From Pectobacterium sp013449375 (GTDB taxonomy: Bacteria; Pseudomonadota; Gammaproteobacteria; Enterobacterales; Enterobacteriaceae), in assembly GCF_048593165.1 (NCBI RefSeq), contig NZ_CP184271.1: a stretch of 64,000 bases of DNA; one strand, 5' to 3'. Positions 34,730 to 44,017 of the stretch are shown here, piece after piece. Below the pieces are notes generated by a model. The model made no database searches. It was given only the letters and a program-made list of their open reading frames with translations, and was not told the DNA's origin. The translations under genes and the position numbers were made by a program. The stretch's first letter is position 1. Each line of letters begins with the position of its first letter.

Positions 34730-34788
34730 GGGTCGTTATGTGTGCTGGCAGAAAAATAGTAATTTACTGCGCCTTGTTGAATAGCTAT

Positions 34789-34827
34789 TAATAACCAAAT
34801 GAAATAACAAATTCCATTTGGTTATTA
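34789..34827. repeat. 13-bp inverted repeat between the AraC and PrpD-family genes
   Basis: TAATAACCAAATG at 34789-34801 and CATTTGGTTATTA at 34815-34827 are exact inverted repeats separated by 13 bases. It lies 12 bases beyond the AraC-family stop and 60 bases before the PrpD-family start, so it can be a terminator without a T-run, or an operator. Confidence 0.7.
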
Positions 34828-34838
34828 GTGATTGAAGA

Positions 34839-35822
34839 TCAGAAGCGGTCTTTTAGCTGCCTCGGCGTGATACCGAATGCACGGCGTAGCGCGGTGGCAA
34901 AGTTGGCGGGGCTGTTATAACCGGCGATGCTGGCCGCCTGCGCAATACCGATGCCGTCTTTTTGCAAGGCCAGCATGGCGCGCTGTAAGCGGCAGTTACG
35001 CAGGTACTCAAATACGCTCATATTGAACGTCTGACGAAAATGGCGCTGTAGCGTGCTTTCACTCATGTTGACGCTTTTGGCTATCTCACTCATCGAAAGC
35101 TGATCGGCGCTGCCGCTTTCCAGCATCTCTCTGACCTGTTGAATGCGATGGTAGCCGCGCAGGGTGACGCCGTTGCTTTTTTCCTGCGCGACGCTGGCGG
35201 TTAATGAGGTAAACGCCTCGATAATCAGGCTCATACACTGCATTTCCAGATACAGGCGCTGGAGGGGCGTTTGACAAGGTTCAGCGTCCAGCGTTTGTAA
35301 GGCAATCGCCAGTGCTTGTCGGGACGGCGTCCATAGATGCGTTGCCAGATGAGTCTGTGTGAAATCGTGGATGGCCTGCCAGTCACCCACAGTATCCATC
35401 ATATTGCCGTACAGCCATTCCCTGTCGAACGTCAACGTAATCGTTCGCTCATATTCATCACACTTGCCGATGCGGGTAAACATCGTCGGTTCCGTCAGCG
35501 CAATCAGCGAGGCCGGCTGGCTCTCTCCCAGATGTAACTCCTGATGGCCAAATGAGATATGCGCATTGCCGCTCACCACAATGGCGAGTTTGATTGCGTC
35601 ATCCAGCAGGTTTTGGGTTTTCATATTGTGGCGATTAATCACATCTGCGGTATGCAGGATCAGATGCGGATTAAGCTGCACTACGGTGAATGACCCAAAG
35701 AGCACGGGTGTGTTATCGATCAACCGTGGACCGATGAAACGGTAATTATTCGCCACCAGACTGGATTGCTGAACGATGTGATCTTTATAGATCGGCTTTG
35801 ATGACTGCGTGAAGCTGCGCAC
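34839..35822 (-). CDS. AraC-family regulator of the adjacent siderophore receptor
   Basis: The C-terminal 100 residues hold the two helix-turn-helix motifs of AraC proteins (LSMSEIAKSVNMSESTLQRHFRQTF and IAQAASIAGYNSPANFATALRRAFG). The N-terminal part resembles PchR-type siderophore sensors. The frame is open from 35972, but that would leave only 19 bases to the receptor gene; the GTG at 35822 has AGG seven bases upstream and gives 327 residues, so I prefer it. Divergent arrangement with a TonB receptor and a Fur-like site suggests iron and siderophore control. Confidence 0.86.
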   Translation of the reverse strand: MRSFTQSSKPIYKDHIVQQSSLVANNYRFIGPRLIDNTPVLFGSFTVVQLNPHLILHTADVINRHNMKTQNLLDDAIKLAIVVSGNAHISFGHQELHLGESQPASLIALTEPTMFTRIGKCDEYERTITLTFDREWLYGNMMDTVGDWQAIHDFTQTHLATHLWTPSRQALAIALQTLDAEPCQTPLQRLYLEMQCMSLIIEAFTSLTASVAQEKSNGVTLRGYHRIQQVREMLESGSADQLSMSEIAKSVNMSESTLQRHFRQTFNMSVFEYLRNCRLQRAMLALQKDGIGIAQAASIAGYNSPANFATALRRAFGITPRQLKDRF

Positions 35823-35948
35823 GTGATGACCTACCTGATTAAACCCTTCGACCTGCGCCTTCCATTTTGATGCTTTGGCAAAACATTTTGCTGCTAGAGC
35901 AAACCCCGTCCTGAATGACAAATGTAACAATGACCGCGCCAAAATGGT

Positions 35949-35967
35949 AATGCAAATACTTCTCAAT
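35949..35967. promoter_or_regulatory. Fur box candidate
   Basis: On the minus strand ATTGAGAAGTATTTGCATT resembles enterobacterial Fur sites of the AATGAGAAT-N-ATTTGCATT form. It lies 25 bases upstream of the receptor ATG. Confidence 0.65.
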
Positions 35968-35991
35968 AGCATTTTTCGTTGAGGACGTCAC

Positions 35992-38331
35992 ATGGCGAGG
36001 CCTCATTTCTTACAGGGCAGGATAATTTTGATGAAACTACCACAATCGCGTCGTTATCTGGCGACGCTCATTGGCGTTAGCTGCGGGATGACATCGTTTC
36101 TGAGCGCTGCGCAGACCTCGACCACGTCTTCAACAGAACCTGCTCCTCAGGTGCAGAATCAGGCCGAAAGTAAAGCATCGGGCGATACGATGGTGGTGAC
36201 TGCCGCAGAGCAAACCCGTCAGGCGCCGGGCGTGTCGGTGATTACGTCTGAGGATATCAGCAAACGTCCGCCCGCTAACGATCTGTCGGATCTGATTCGT
36301 ACCATGCCGGGCGTCAATCTGTCCGGTAACTCAACCAGCGGCCAGCGCGGTAACAACCGCCAGATCGATATCCGCGGTATGGGGCCGGAAAACACCTTGA
36401 TTTTGGTGGATGGCAAGCCCGTGTCGAGCCGTACGGCCGTGCGTTACGGCTGGCGCGGCGAGCGTGATACTCGCGGTGACACCAACTGGGTGCCTGCCGA
36501 TATGGTCGAGCGTATTGAAGTGCTGCGTGGTCCGGCGGCGGCACGCTATGGCAACGGTGCCGCAGGCGGCGTAGTCAATATCATCACTAAGCAGCCAAGT
36601 CAGGAATGGCACGGTACCTGGAATACCTATCTGAACGCGCCGGAGCATAGCTCGGAAGGCGCTACCAAGCGTACCGATTTCAGCCTGATGGGCGGCCTGA
36701 CCGACAACCTGAGCTTCCGTCTGTTTGGTAATCTGAACAAAACCCAAGCTGATGCGCGCGATATTAACCAGGGGCATCAGTCCGCACGTGCGGGTAATCA
36801 GTCAGCTTCACTGCCTTCTGGGCGCGAAGGGGTACGTAATAAAGATATCAACGGGCTGCTGCGCTGGGATATGACCCAGCAGCAGTCGCTGGAATTCGAA
36901 GCTGGTTCCAGCCGTCAGGGCAATATCTATGCGGGTGATTCGCAAAACACTAACACGAACCCGCTGGTTGTTAGTAATTATGGCAAGGAAACCAACCGTA
37001 TGTACCGCCAGAATTTTGCGGTTACGCATCGCGGCTACTGGGACAGCGGCGTCAGCTCTACGTCGTATCTGCAATACGAACGTACGCACAATACCCGTAT
37101 CCTTGAGGGGCTGTCCGGCGGCTTAGAAGGTATTTTTGATACCAATAATCCGAACCAATTCGGCACCATCAAACTGGATAATTTTACCGCGCACAACGAA
37201 GTGAATATTCCGCTGAATCTCTGGGTCGATCAGGTGTTAACGTTCGGGGTCGAGTGGAACGAGCAGAAGATGACGGATCCGGTGTCGAACACGCAGACGA
37301 CAACCGAAGCGGGGAGTGTAGGATCGCTGAACAGCAGCGGTCGTAGTGAGAAATCCGCGGCTCGTCTGGCTTCTGCCTTCGTGGAAGATAACGTCCAACT
37401 GACGGATAGCACCATGTTAACGCCGGCGCTGCGTGTCGATCATCACAGCACGGCTGGCACCAACTGGAGCCCATCGCTTAACTTGTCGCAGGAGTTGGGT
37501 GACGATTATACGCTGAAGCTGGGTATCGCCCGCGCTTATAAAGCACCGAACCTGTACCAGACGAATGAGAACTATATCCTCTATAGCCGTGGGCAGGGCT
37601 GTGCTGGCGGTACGTCTTGCTACCTGATCGGTAATGAAGACCTGAAAGCGGAAACCAGCCTGAATAAAGAGATTGGTCTGGAGTTTCACCGTGATGGGTT
37701 AATTGCAGGTATCACTTATTTCCATAACGATTACCGCAACAAGATTGAATCGGGCAACAATGTCATCGGCAAAGCGGTGGGCGGAAGCAATGCCCAATAT
37801 GCTAATGCCAATATTTTCCAGTGGGGCAATATACCGAAAGCCGTTATTCAGGGGCTGGAAGGTAACCTGACCGTTCCTGTCACGGAAAGCATCAACTGGC
37901 GTAACAACCTGACCTGGATGCTGGAATCAAAAAATAAAACCACGGGCGATTATCTGTCGATTACGCCGGAATTTACCCTGAATTCCTCGGTGGACTGGCA
38001 GGCGACGGAAAATCTCTCCTTCCTGGCCGATGTGACCTGGTATGGTCGCCAGAAGCCGAAGAAATATAACTACAAAGGTGAGCGCGTAACGGGGAGCGCA
38101 ACCAATGAGTTAAGCCCTTATGCGCTGTTCGGGTTAAGCAGTACCTATACGTTTAACAAGAACCTGAGCGTGACGGGCGGTGTCGAAAACCTGTTTGATA
38201 AACGTCTGTTCCGTGCCGGTAATGCGCAGGATGTGGTGAACAATAACGTGGTTACTATTGCGGGGGCCGGTGCGGCAACCTATAACGAACCGGGACGGAC
38301 TTTCTTTGTTAATGTGAAGACGTCATTCTAA
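35992..38331 (+). CDS. fepA: TonB-dependent ferric siderophore receptor, FepA type
   Basis: This outer-membrane receptor imports a ferric catecholate using TonB energy. It has a signal peptide, a TonB box in GDTMVVTAAEQ, a plug domain with NSTSGQRGNNRQIDIRGMGP and the IEVLRGPAAARYGNGAAGGVVN segment, and a 22-strand barrel ending in a C-terminal Phe. Similarity to E. coli FepA runs along the whole length (for example KTQADA, INQGHQSARAG, YNEPGRTF). ATG 35992 has a good GAGG site; ATG 36031 gives a more typical 766-residue precursor. Ferric enterobactin or a related catecholate is likely. Confidence 0.9.
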   Translation: MARPHFLQGRIILMKLPQSRRYLATLIGVSCGMTSFLSAAQTSTTSSTEPAPQVQNQAESKASGDTMVVTAAEQTRQAPGVSVITSEDISKRPPANDLSDLIRTMPGVNLSGNSTSGQRGNNRQIDIRGMGPENTLILVDGKPVSSRTAVRYGWRGERDTRGDTNWVPADMVERIEVLRGPAAARYGNGAAGGVVNIITKQPSQEWHGTWNTYLNAPEHSSEGATKRTDFSLMGGLTDNLSFRLFGNLNKTQADARDINQGHQSARAGNQSASLPSGREGVRNKDINGLLRWDMTQQQSLEFEAGSSRQGNIYAGDSQNTNTNPLVVSNYGKETNRMYRQNFAVTHRGYWDSGVSSTSYLQYERTHNTRILEGLSGGLEGIFDTNNPNQFGTIKLDNFTAHNEVNIPLNLWVDQVLTFGVEWNEQKMTDPVSNTQTTTEAGSVGSLNSSGRSEKSAARLASAFVEDNVQLTDSTMLTPALRVDHHSTAGTNWSPSLNLSQELGDDYTLKLGIARAYKAPNLYQTNENYILYSRGQGCAGGTSCYLIGNEDLKAETSLNKEIGLEFHRDGLIAGITYFHNDYRNKIESGNNVIGKAVGGSNAQYANANIFQWGNIPKAVIQGLEGNLTVPVTESINWRNNLTWMLESKNKTTGDYLSITPEFTLNSSVDWQATENLSFLADVTWYGRQKPKKYNYKGERVTGSATNELSPYALFGLSSTYTFNKNLSVTGGVENLFDKRLFRAGNAQDVVNNNVVTIAGAGAATYNEPGRTFFVNVKTSF

Positions 38332-38358
38332 GTTCTATACCCGTTATACTTAATCGCG

Positions 38359-38387
38359 AACGCTACGGGAGACCCTGTGGCGTTTTT
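38359..38387 (+). terminator. Probable terminator after the FepA-type receptor
   Basis: AACGC and GCGTT flank an inner GGG/CCC pair and are followed by a T-run. The stem has mismatches. Confidence 0.55.
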
Positions 38388-38426
38388 ATTGCGGGGTTCA
38401 GTCTATGCCGTTTCGTGTCGCTGCTA

Positions 38427-38744
38427 TTAGGGACAGAAAATACCTTTTAAGGTGGCGACGATTTTTTCCACGTCCTGATTTTCGATACGGTAGTACAGCG
38501 TTTGAGATTCCCGTCGATAGCTAATCAACCCTTCCTCACGCATTTTCGCCAGATGTTGTGAGAGAGCGGACTGGCTGAGCGGGATATGTTCAAGCAACGC
38601 CCCCACCGACATTTCACCGTGTTCGATAAGCAGGCAAAGTACCAGCAGCCGGTTTTCGTTACCCATCGCGCGCAGCAGCGCCGCCGCTTTTTCCGCACCG
38701 TCCTGCATGAATTTCTGATCCGAATTGCTCAACGTCATGTTCAT
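38427..38744 (-). CDS. ArsR-family repressor, YgaV/BigR type
   Basis: The 105-residue winged-helix protein has the recognition helix LSQSALSQHLAKMREEGLI and the wing YRRESQTLYYRIEN. Cys37 and Cys104 sit where the sulfide- or redox-sensing pair lies in YgaV and BigR, and the ending GIFCP matches VYCP of YgaV. Metal-site residues of arsenic sensors are absent. It is preceded by a 28-base interrupted palindrome, so it is probably autoregulated. No ygaP-like rhodanese gene is adjacent. Confidence 0.88.
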   Translation of the reverse strand: MNMTLSNSDQKFMQDGAEKAAALLRAMGNENRLLVLCLLIEHGEMSVGALLEHIPLSQSALSQHLAKMREEGLISYRRESQTLYYRIENQDVEKIVATLKGIFCP

Positions 38745-38760
38745 ACCATCCTGCGTGACA

Positions 38761-38788
38761 GGCTAATTTAGTGATGACTAATGTAGCC
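38761..38788. promoter_or_regulatory. ArsR-type operator
   Basis: GGCTA, two bases, TTAGT, GATG, ACTAA, two bases, TAGCC form a perfectly symmetric interrupted palindrome 16 bases upstream of the regulator's start, the size expected for a dimeric ArsR-family repressor. Confidence 0.75.
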
Positions 38789-38904
38789 AGTTTACTATAC
38801 CGCGAAGGCAATGACGACGTTCGACAGTGTGGCGGATGCGAGGATAGCGCGACGTCGTGACGGTTTACAATCGAGCCAGTTCTACCTAGAATAGCCCGAC
38901 ATTC

Positions 38905-38976
38905 TTTCCTGAATCTGCTGCTGCAGGAAAAACAACCTTCTCCTCGAAACGGGAGGAGCGCTTTTTTGTTTTTTCC
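38905..38976 (+). promoter_or_regulatory. Two-hairpin leader with terminator before the RtcB-like gene
   Basis: The first stem is TTTCCTG/CAGGAAA (38905-38911 and 38924-38930). The second is CTCCTC/GAGGAG (38940-38945 and 38953-38958), followed by six T, GTT and TTTT before the AGG ribosome site. The second hairpin has the form of an intrinsic terminator placed only about ten bases before the start codon, suggesting attenuation. Confidence 0.6.
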
Positions 38977-38986
38977 AGGTAGCACC

Positions 38987-40387
38987 ATGTCTACATTTAC
39001 TCGCTTACAAAAACGTTTATCCCGTTTGGGGATAGACACTGATTACCAACATTCTATTTATCATCTTCGCAGGCAGCATGCAGAAGCGCAGGTTCTGTTG
39101 CCGGAAACCTTGCCGCTGGAAGAAAAGGCGGTTCAGCAACTGCTGGATTTCGCCTCGGTACACCTACCGGGCAGCGATGCACGCGTCTGTGCCGCTCGTG
39201 CCACGCCTGATTTCCACCCCGGTACGCTTGCGCCCGTCGGCAGCATTGTCGCCACCACGGAGAATTTCGTTATCCCTGCGGCGATTGGGACGGATATCAA
39301 CTGCGGTATGCGTTTGCTGACCACGGGCGTGCAGCATACGGATGCTGACGCGCACAAACCGGCGCTGATTCAGGCGCTCAAAAACACGTTACTGCTGGAT
39401 CAGCGCGATGTTCCCGTAACGCCAGATTCGTTTTCTGCTCTCTTTGACGAAGGGCTTTCGGCGTGGCTGGCTGCACTGCCCTTGCAGGGACTCTGGCAGG
39501 AGGTGGACTTCCGGCGTTTATCGACAGAACTTGCCTTGATTGCCGGAGCTGAGGCTGTCCGCGCCCACAGTCGCCATGCGCCTGAGCCATTTTTTGCACC
39601 GCGCGAGATTCTTCGTCCTTCCAGTTTGGGTACGGTTGGGTCGGGTAACCATTTCGTTGAGTTGCAAATTGTTGACGCTGTTTTGGACCGACATGCGGCG
39701 TATCAGGCTGGCGTACAGGAAGGCGAAGTCGTGATTATGATTCATACCGGTTCACGGGATGTCGGCTTTTATGTCGGCCAACGTGGGATCGATAAAGCAC
39801 TCGCTTGCTGGCCAGCGGGAGAAAAATACCCGGCGTCCGGCCTGTTTGGTCTGGTTGATGAGCAGGCGACGGACTATATGGAAGCCATGGGCGTGGCCGC
39901 CCGCTATGCGTGGATCAATCGGATCGTGCTGACGGAACTGATTCGCTCGTCCTGGAAACAGGTGTTTACGCGCGATACCAGCAAGCTGGTGGTCGATCTG
40001 TCGCATAACATCATTCTGCCGGAACATGGGATGAACCTGCATCGCAAGGGCGCGACCCCAGCCAAAGCCGGAGCGTTCGCGCTGATTCCTGGTTCGATGG
40101 GGGACTACTCTTATCTCGTCACGGGGAAGGGGAATCCCGATTGGCTGTGGTCGTGTTCACACGGCGCGGGGCGTGCCGAGCGTCGGCAAAGTATGCGTAA
40201 TAAGGTTGATACGGTGAAGTCGACAGATGCGTTGCCCTGGCAATGTATCACGCTGAAGGATGAACGCCTGCGGGAAGAGGCACCAGCGGCCTATAAGCCG
40301 GTTACGCCTGTGATTGATATTCAGGAACAGTCAGGACTGATTCAACCCGTGGCGCGGCTGCGGCCGTGGTTGACGTTTAAGGCGTAA
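38987..40387 (+). CDS. RtcB-family RNA ligase
   Basis: RtcB ligases join RNA 2',3'-cyclic phosphate or 3'-phosphate ends to 5'-OH ends using GTP and Mn2+. The 466-residue product has the metal-binding Asp103-Cys106 in GTDINCGMR, GTVGSGNHFVELQ, HTGSRDVG, LHRKGATPAKAGAFALIPGSMGD-type segments, and the guanylylated His in SCSHGAGRAERR. The ATG at 38987 has AGG eight bases upstream. No rtcA or rtcR is adjacent and no prfH, a gene often paired with this kind of ligase, follows. It sits alone between an ArsR regulator and acnB. Confidence 0.9.
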   Translation: MSTFTRLQKRLSRLGIDTDYQHSIYHLRRQHAEAQVLLPETLPLEEKAVQQLLDFASVHLPGSDARVCAARATPDFHPGTLAPVGSIVATTENFVIPAAIGTDINCGMRLLTTGVQHTDADAHKPALIQALKNTLLLDQRDVPVTPDSFSALFDEGLSAWLAALPLQGLWQEVDFRRLSTELALIAGAEAVRAHSRHAPEPFFAPREILRPSSLGTVGSGNHFVELQIVDAVLDRHAAYQAGVQEGEVVIMIHTGSRDVGFYVGQRGIDKALACWPAGEKYPASGLFGLVDEQATDYMEAMGVAARYAWINRIVLTELIRSSWKQVFTRDTSKLVVDLSHNIILPEHGMNLHRKGATPAKAGAFALIPGSMGDYSYLVTGKGNPDWLWSCSHGAGRAERRQSMRNKVDTVKSTDALPWQCITLKDERLREEAPAAYKPVTPVIDIQEQSGLIQPVARLRPWLTFKA

Positions 40388-40755
40388 TAGAACATTGATA
40401 CCGTACATCAGCATAATTAGTGTTTGAGCATAGCTAGTGTTCGAGCAATGTCTACGTGCGAGCATAGATAGTTAGTGTTCGAGCATAGTTAGTGTGCGCC
40501 GTCAGGGGCGCATGCTATTCTGCTGATGTCGGTATTTTTCAGTGATAGTGAAATTGGGCACATCACGCAGTTGAATAAAAATTAATGTTGCTATTATGTG
40601 AACGAATTAACAATCAATTCAAATCCTGATATGCTGACGAGGCTGGACCGGACACTCTACTACCTTACATCCACACGCTGACACCCAGGCATGGACACCA
40701 CAATTGGGAACAAGAGCGCCGGCATAATGAAGACAATGAGAGCGAGGAGAACGTC
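40388..40755. other. Intergenic region upstream of acnB
   Basis: This 368-base region contains a tandem 17-base repeat array (listed separately) and then the acnB promoter region. I see no gene. Confidence 0.7.
40410..40498 (+). repeat. Five tandem copies of a 17-base repeat
   Basis: Units start at 40410, 40427, 40444, 40461 and 40482 and follow the consensus AGCATAGTTAGTGTTCG. Four are 17 bases; the fourth is 21 through a small internal duplication. The third is the most diverged. Confidence 0.85.
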
Positions 40756-43353
40756 GTGCTAGAAGAATATCGTAAGCACGTAGCCGAGCGGGCTGCGCAG
40801 GGGATTGTTCCTAAACCGTTAGATGCCACGCAGATGGCCGCGCTGGTTGAGTCACTCAAGAATCCCCCGGCAGGCGAAGAAGAAGCATTGCTTGATCTGC
40901 TGATTAATCGCGTCCCTCCCGGCGTTGATGAAGCCGCCTATGTAAAGGCCGGTTTTTTGGCTGCCGTCGCTAAAGGCGAAGCCACTTCCCCCTTGGTTAG
41001 CCAGGAAAAAGCGGTTGAGCTGCTGGGTACCATGCAAGGGGGTTATAACATCCATCCGCTGATTGATGCGTTAGACAATGACAAGTTGGCTCCGATTGCC
41101 GCCGAAGCGCTGTCCCACACGCTGCTGATGTTTGATAACTTCTACGATGTGGAAGAAAAGGCGAAAGCGGGCAATGCGCACGCCAAGAAAGTGATTCAAT
41201 CCTGGGCTGATGCCGAGTGGTTCCTGTCCCGCCCGAAACTGGCGGAAAAAATTACCGTTACCGTTTTTAAAGTCACCGGTGAAACCAACACGGATGACTT
41301 ATCTCCGGCACCTGATGCCTGGTCACGCCCTGATATCCCTCTGCACGCGCTGGCGATGCTGAAAAACGCCCGTGAAGGTATCGATCCCGATCAGCCTGGC
41401 ACTGTTGGCCCGATCAAACAGATCGAAGAACTGAACAAGAAAGGCTTCCCGCTGGCTTACGTCGGCGACGTTGTCGGTACAGGATCATCGCGTAAATCGG
41501 CGACCAACTCCGTGTTGTGGTTCATGGGCGAAGATATCCCTTATGTTCCGAACAAACGCGGCGGTGGCGTGGTGCTGGGCGGCAAAATTGCCCCGATCTT
41601 CTTCAACACGATGGAAGATGCCGGTGCGCTGCCGATCGAAGTGGATGTGAACGATCTGAATATGGGCGATGTGATCGACATTTACCCGTATGAAGGCGAA
41701 GTACGCCGTCATGACACCAATGAAGTGCTGGCGACGTTCGCACTCAAGACCGACGTATTGCTGGATGAAGTTCGCGCCGGTGGCCGTATTCCACTGATTA
41801 TCGGCCGCGGTCTGACCTCCAAAGCGCGTGAGTCACTGGGCTTGCCGCACAGCGATGTCTTCCGTATTTCCAAAGCGGTTGAAGCCAGCAAAAAAGGCTT
41901 CTCGCTGGCGCAGAAAATGGTGGGACGTGCCTGTGGCGTCGCGGGTATTCGCCCTGACGAATACTGCGAACCGAAGATGACCTCTGTCGGTTCACAGGAC
42001 ACCACTGGCCCAATGACCCGTGATGAGCTGAAAGACCTGGCCTGTCTGGGCTTCTCCGCCGATCTGGTGATGCAGTCATTCTGTCACACTGCCGCCTATC
42101 CGAAGCCGGTTGACGTGACCACGCACCACACGCTGCCTGATTTTATCATGAACCGTGGCGGCGTATCGCTACGTCCGGGTGATGGGGTTATTCACTCTTG
42201 GCTGAACCGTATGCTGCTGCCGGATACCGTTGGTACGGGCGGTGACTCCCATACGCGTTTCCCCATCGGTATTTCTTTCCCAGCGGGCTCCGGTCTGGTG
42301 GCGTTTGCTGCCGCGACGGGCGTGATGCCGCTGGATATGCCGGAATCCGTTCTGGTGCGTTTCAAAGGCAAAATGCAGCCGGGTATTACTCTGCGCGATC
42401 TGGTTCACGCCATTCCGCTGTATGCCATCAAGCAAGGCTTGCTGACCGTTGAGAAGAAAGGTAAGAAGAACATCTTCTCTGGTCGTATTCTGGAAATCGA
42501 AGGTCTGCCAGATCTGAAAGTCGAACAGGCGTTTGAACTGACCGATGCCTCGGCGGAACGCTCTGCGGCTGGCTGTACGATCAAGTTGGATAAAGAACCG
42601 ATCATCGAGTATCTGAACTCTAACATCGTGCTGTTGAAGTGGATGATCTCCGAAGGTTACGGCGATCGCCGTACGCTGGAGCGTCGTATTCAGGGCATGG
42701 AAAAATGGCTGGCCGATCCACAACTGCTGGAAGCGGATGCCGATGCCGAGTACGCCGCGGTGATCGACATCGATCTGGCCGACATCAAAGAGCCGATCCT
42801 GTGTGCGCCGAACGATCCAGACGATGCGCGCTGGTTGTCTGACGTGCAGGGCGAGAAGATTGATGAAGTCTTTATCGGTTCCTGTATGACTAACATCGGG
42901 CACTTCCGTGCGGCAGGTAAACTGCTGGATAGCCACAAAGGCCAGTTGCCGACCCGCCTGTGGGTTGCACCGCCGACCAAGATGGATGCGGCACAGCTGA
43001 CCGAAGAAGGTTACTACAGTGTGTTTGGCAAGAGTGGAGCACGTATCGAGATCCCAGGCTGCTCGCTGTGTATGGGTAACCAGGCGCGCGTGGCGGATGG
43101 TGCGACGGTGGTTTCTACCTCGACCCGTAACTTCCCGAACCGTTTGGGAACTGGTGCCAACGTGTATCTAGCGTCTGCCGAACTGGCTGCGGTGGCGTCT
43201 CTGCTGGGTCGTTTGCCGACGTCAGAAGAGTACCAGACCTACATGTCGCAGGTGGATAAAACTGCGCAGGATACCTATCGCTATCTGAATTTTGACCAGT
43301 TAGGTCAATATACCGAGAAAGCCGATGGCGTGATCTTCCAGACGACGGTCTAA
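40756..43353 (+). CDS. acnB: Bifunctional aconitate hydratase B / 2-methylisocitrate dehydratase
   Basis: AcnB is the main TCA-cycle aconitase, with a [4Fe-4S] cluster. The 865-residue product begins with the HEAT-like domain (LEEYRKHVAERAAQGIVPKP), then the swivel domain with GDVVGTGSSRKSATNS, and the catalytic domains, where GSCMTNIGHFRAAGK and CSLCMGNQARVADGA provide the cluster cysteines. The GTG at 40756 follows GAGGAGA. A strong terminator follows. Confidence 0.98.
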   Translation: MLEEYRKHVAERAAQGIVPKPLDATQMAALVESLKNPPAGEEEALLDLLINRVPPGVDEAAYVKAGFLAAVAKGEATSPLVSQEKAVELLGTMQGGYNIHPLIDALDNDKLAPIAAEALSHTLLMFDNFYDVEEKAKAGNAHAKKVIQSWADAEWFLSRPKLAEKITVTVFKVTGETNTDDLSPAPDAWSRPDIPLHALAMLKNAREGIDPDQPGTVGPIKQIEELNKKGFPLAYVGDVVGTGSSRKSATNSVLWFMGEDIPYVPNKRGGGVVLGGKIAPIFFNTMEDAGALPIEVDVNDLNMGDVIDIYPYEGEVRRHDTNEVLATFALKTDVLLDEVRAGGRIPLIIGRGLTSKARESLGLPHSDVFRISKAVEASKKGFSLAQKMVGRACGVAGIRPDEYCEPKMTSVGSQDTTGPMTRDELKDLACLGFSADLVMQSFCHTAAYPKPVDVTTHHTLPDFIMNRGGVSLRPGDGVIHSWLNRMLLPDTVGTGGDSHTRFPIGISFPAGSGLVAFAAATGVMPLDMPESVLVRFKGKMQPGITLRDLVHAIPLYAIKQGLLTVEKKGKKNIFSGRILEIEGLPDLKVEQAFELTDASAERSAAGCTIKLDKEPIIEYLNSNIVLLKWMISEGYGDRRTLERRIQGMEKWLADPQLLEADADAEYAAVIDIDLADIKEPILCAPNDPDDARWLSDVQGEKIDEVFIGSCMTNIGHFRAAGKLLDSHKGQLPTRLWVAPPTKMDAAQLTEEGYYSVFGKSGARIEIPGCSLCMGNQARVADGATVVSTSTRNFPNRLGTGANVYLASAELAAVASLLGRLPTSEEYQTYMSQVDKTAQDTYRYLNFDQLGQYTEKADGVIFQTTV

Positions 43354-43381
43354 CTCGCTATAGTTCGCATCTCTACACCGT

Positions 43382-43406
43382 AGGAGGCCTTGTGCCTCCT
43401 TTTTTT
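43382..43406 (+). terminator. Terminator after acnB
   Basis: AGGAGGC/GCCTCCT with a five-base loop is followed by a run of T residues. Confidence 0.93.
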
Positions 43407-43558
43407 CTGCCTGTTTTATACGCGTCATATCTCACATTGCCTGTGCATTGGCGGTTGGCATCGTGCCTTTGCAGCATGAAAGGTGAAGGTGTATCACGAC
43501 GAGAGGGTGCAGAGGCGACTAAACTGAACAGAAGAAACATCACAGTGAGGATGACATC

Positions 43559-43918
43559 ATGGACTATGAATTTTTGCGGGATGTGACGGGCCAGGTCATC
43601 GTTCGTATGTCGATGGGACATGAAGCGATCGGACACTGGTTCAATGAAGAAGTAAAAGGCCAGCTAACGGTCTTAACTGATGTTGAAGAAGCGGCGCGCT
43701 CTGTTGCAGGCAGTGAGCGGCAGTGGCGGCGCGTGGGTCATGAATACACGCTATCGCTGGATGAAGAAGAAGTGATGGTGCAGGCAAATCAGCTCTCTTT
43801 CACCACGGATGAGCTGGAAGAAGGCATGAGCTATTACGACGAAGAAAGCCTGTCTTTATGCGGACTGGATGATTTTCTGACGCTGGTGGAAAAATATCGC
43901 GAGTTCGTCCTGCATTGA
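43559..43918 (+). CDS. yacL: UPF0231 protein YacL
   Basis: YacL is a conserved 119-residue acidic protein of unknown function found next to acnB in enterobacteria. It matches E. coli YacL from [11 protein letters not shown] through [34 protein letters not shown] and [21 protein letters not shown]. It is the last backbone gene of the E. coli-like order in this window. Confidence 0.95.
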
Positions 43919-44017
43919 TGCTTTTGGCAACACAACCGCATTTGGCCATGCGATCGTGTTGAGAACACCGCTAGGTTGGACACACCACCCGACAGACGAG
44001 TGGTGTTCTGCCATCAA

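Noticed and set aside
40410..40498. CRISPR array
   Set aside because: Units are 17 bases and directly adjacent without spacers; no cas genes are present.
42169..42936. 255-codon open frame antisense to acnB
   Set aside because: Shadow of a highly expressed gene; no family motif.
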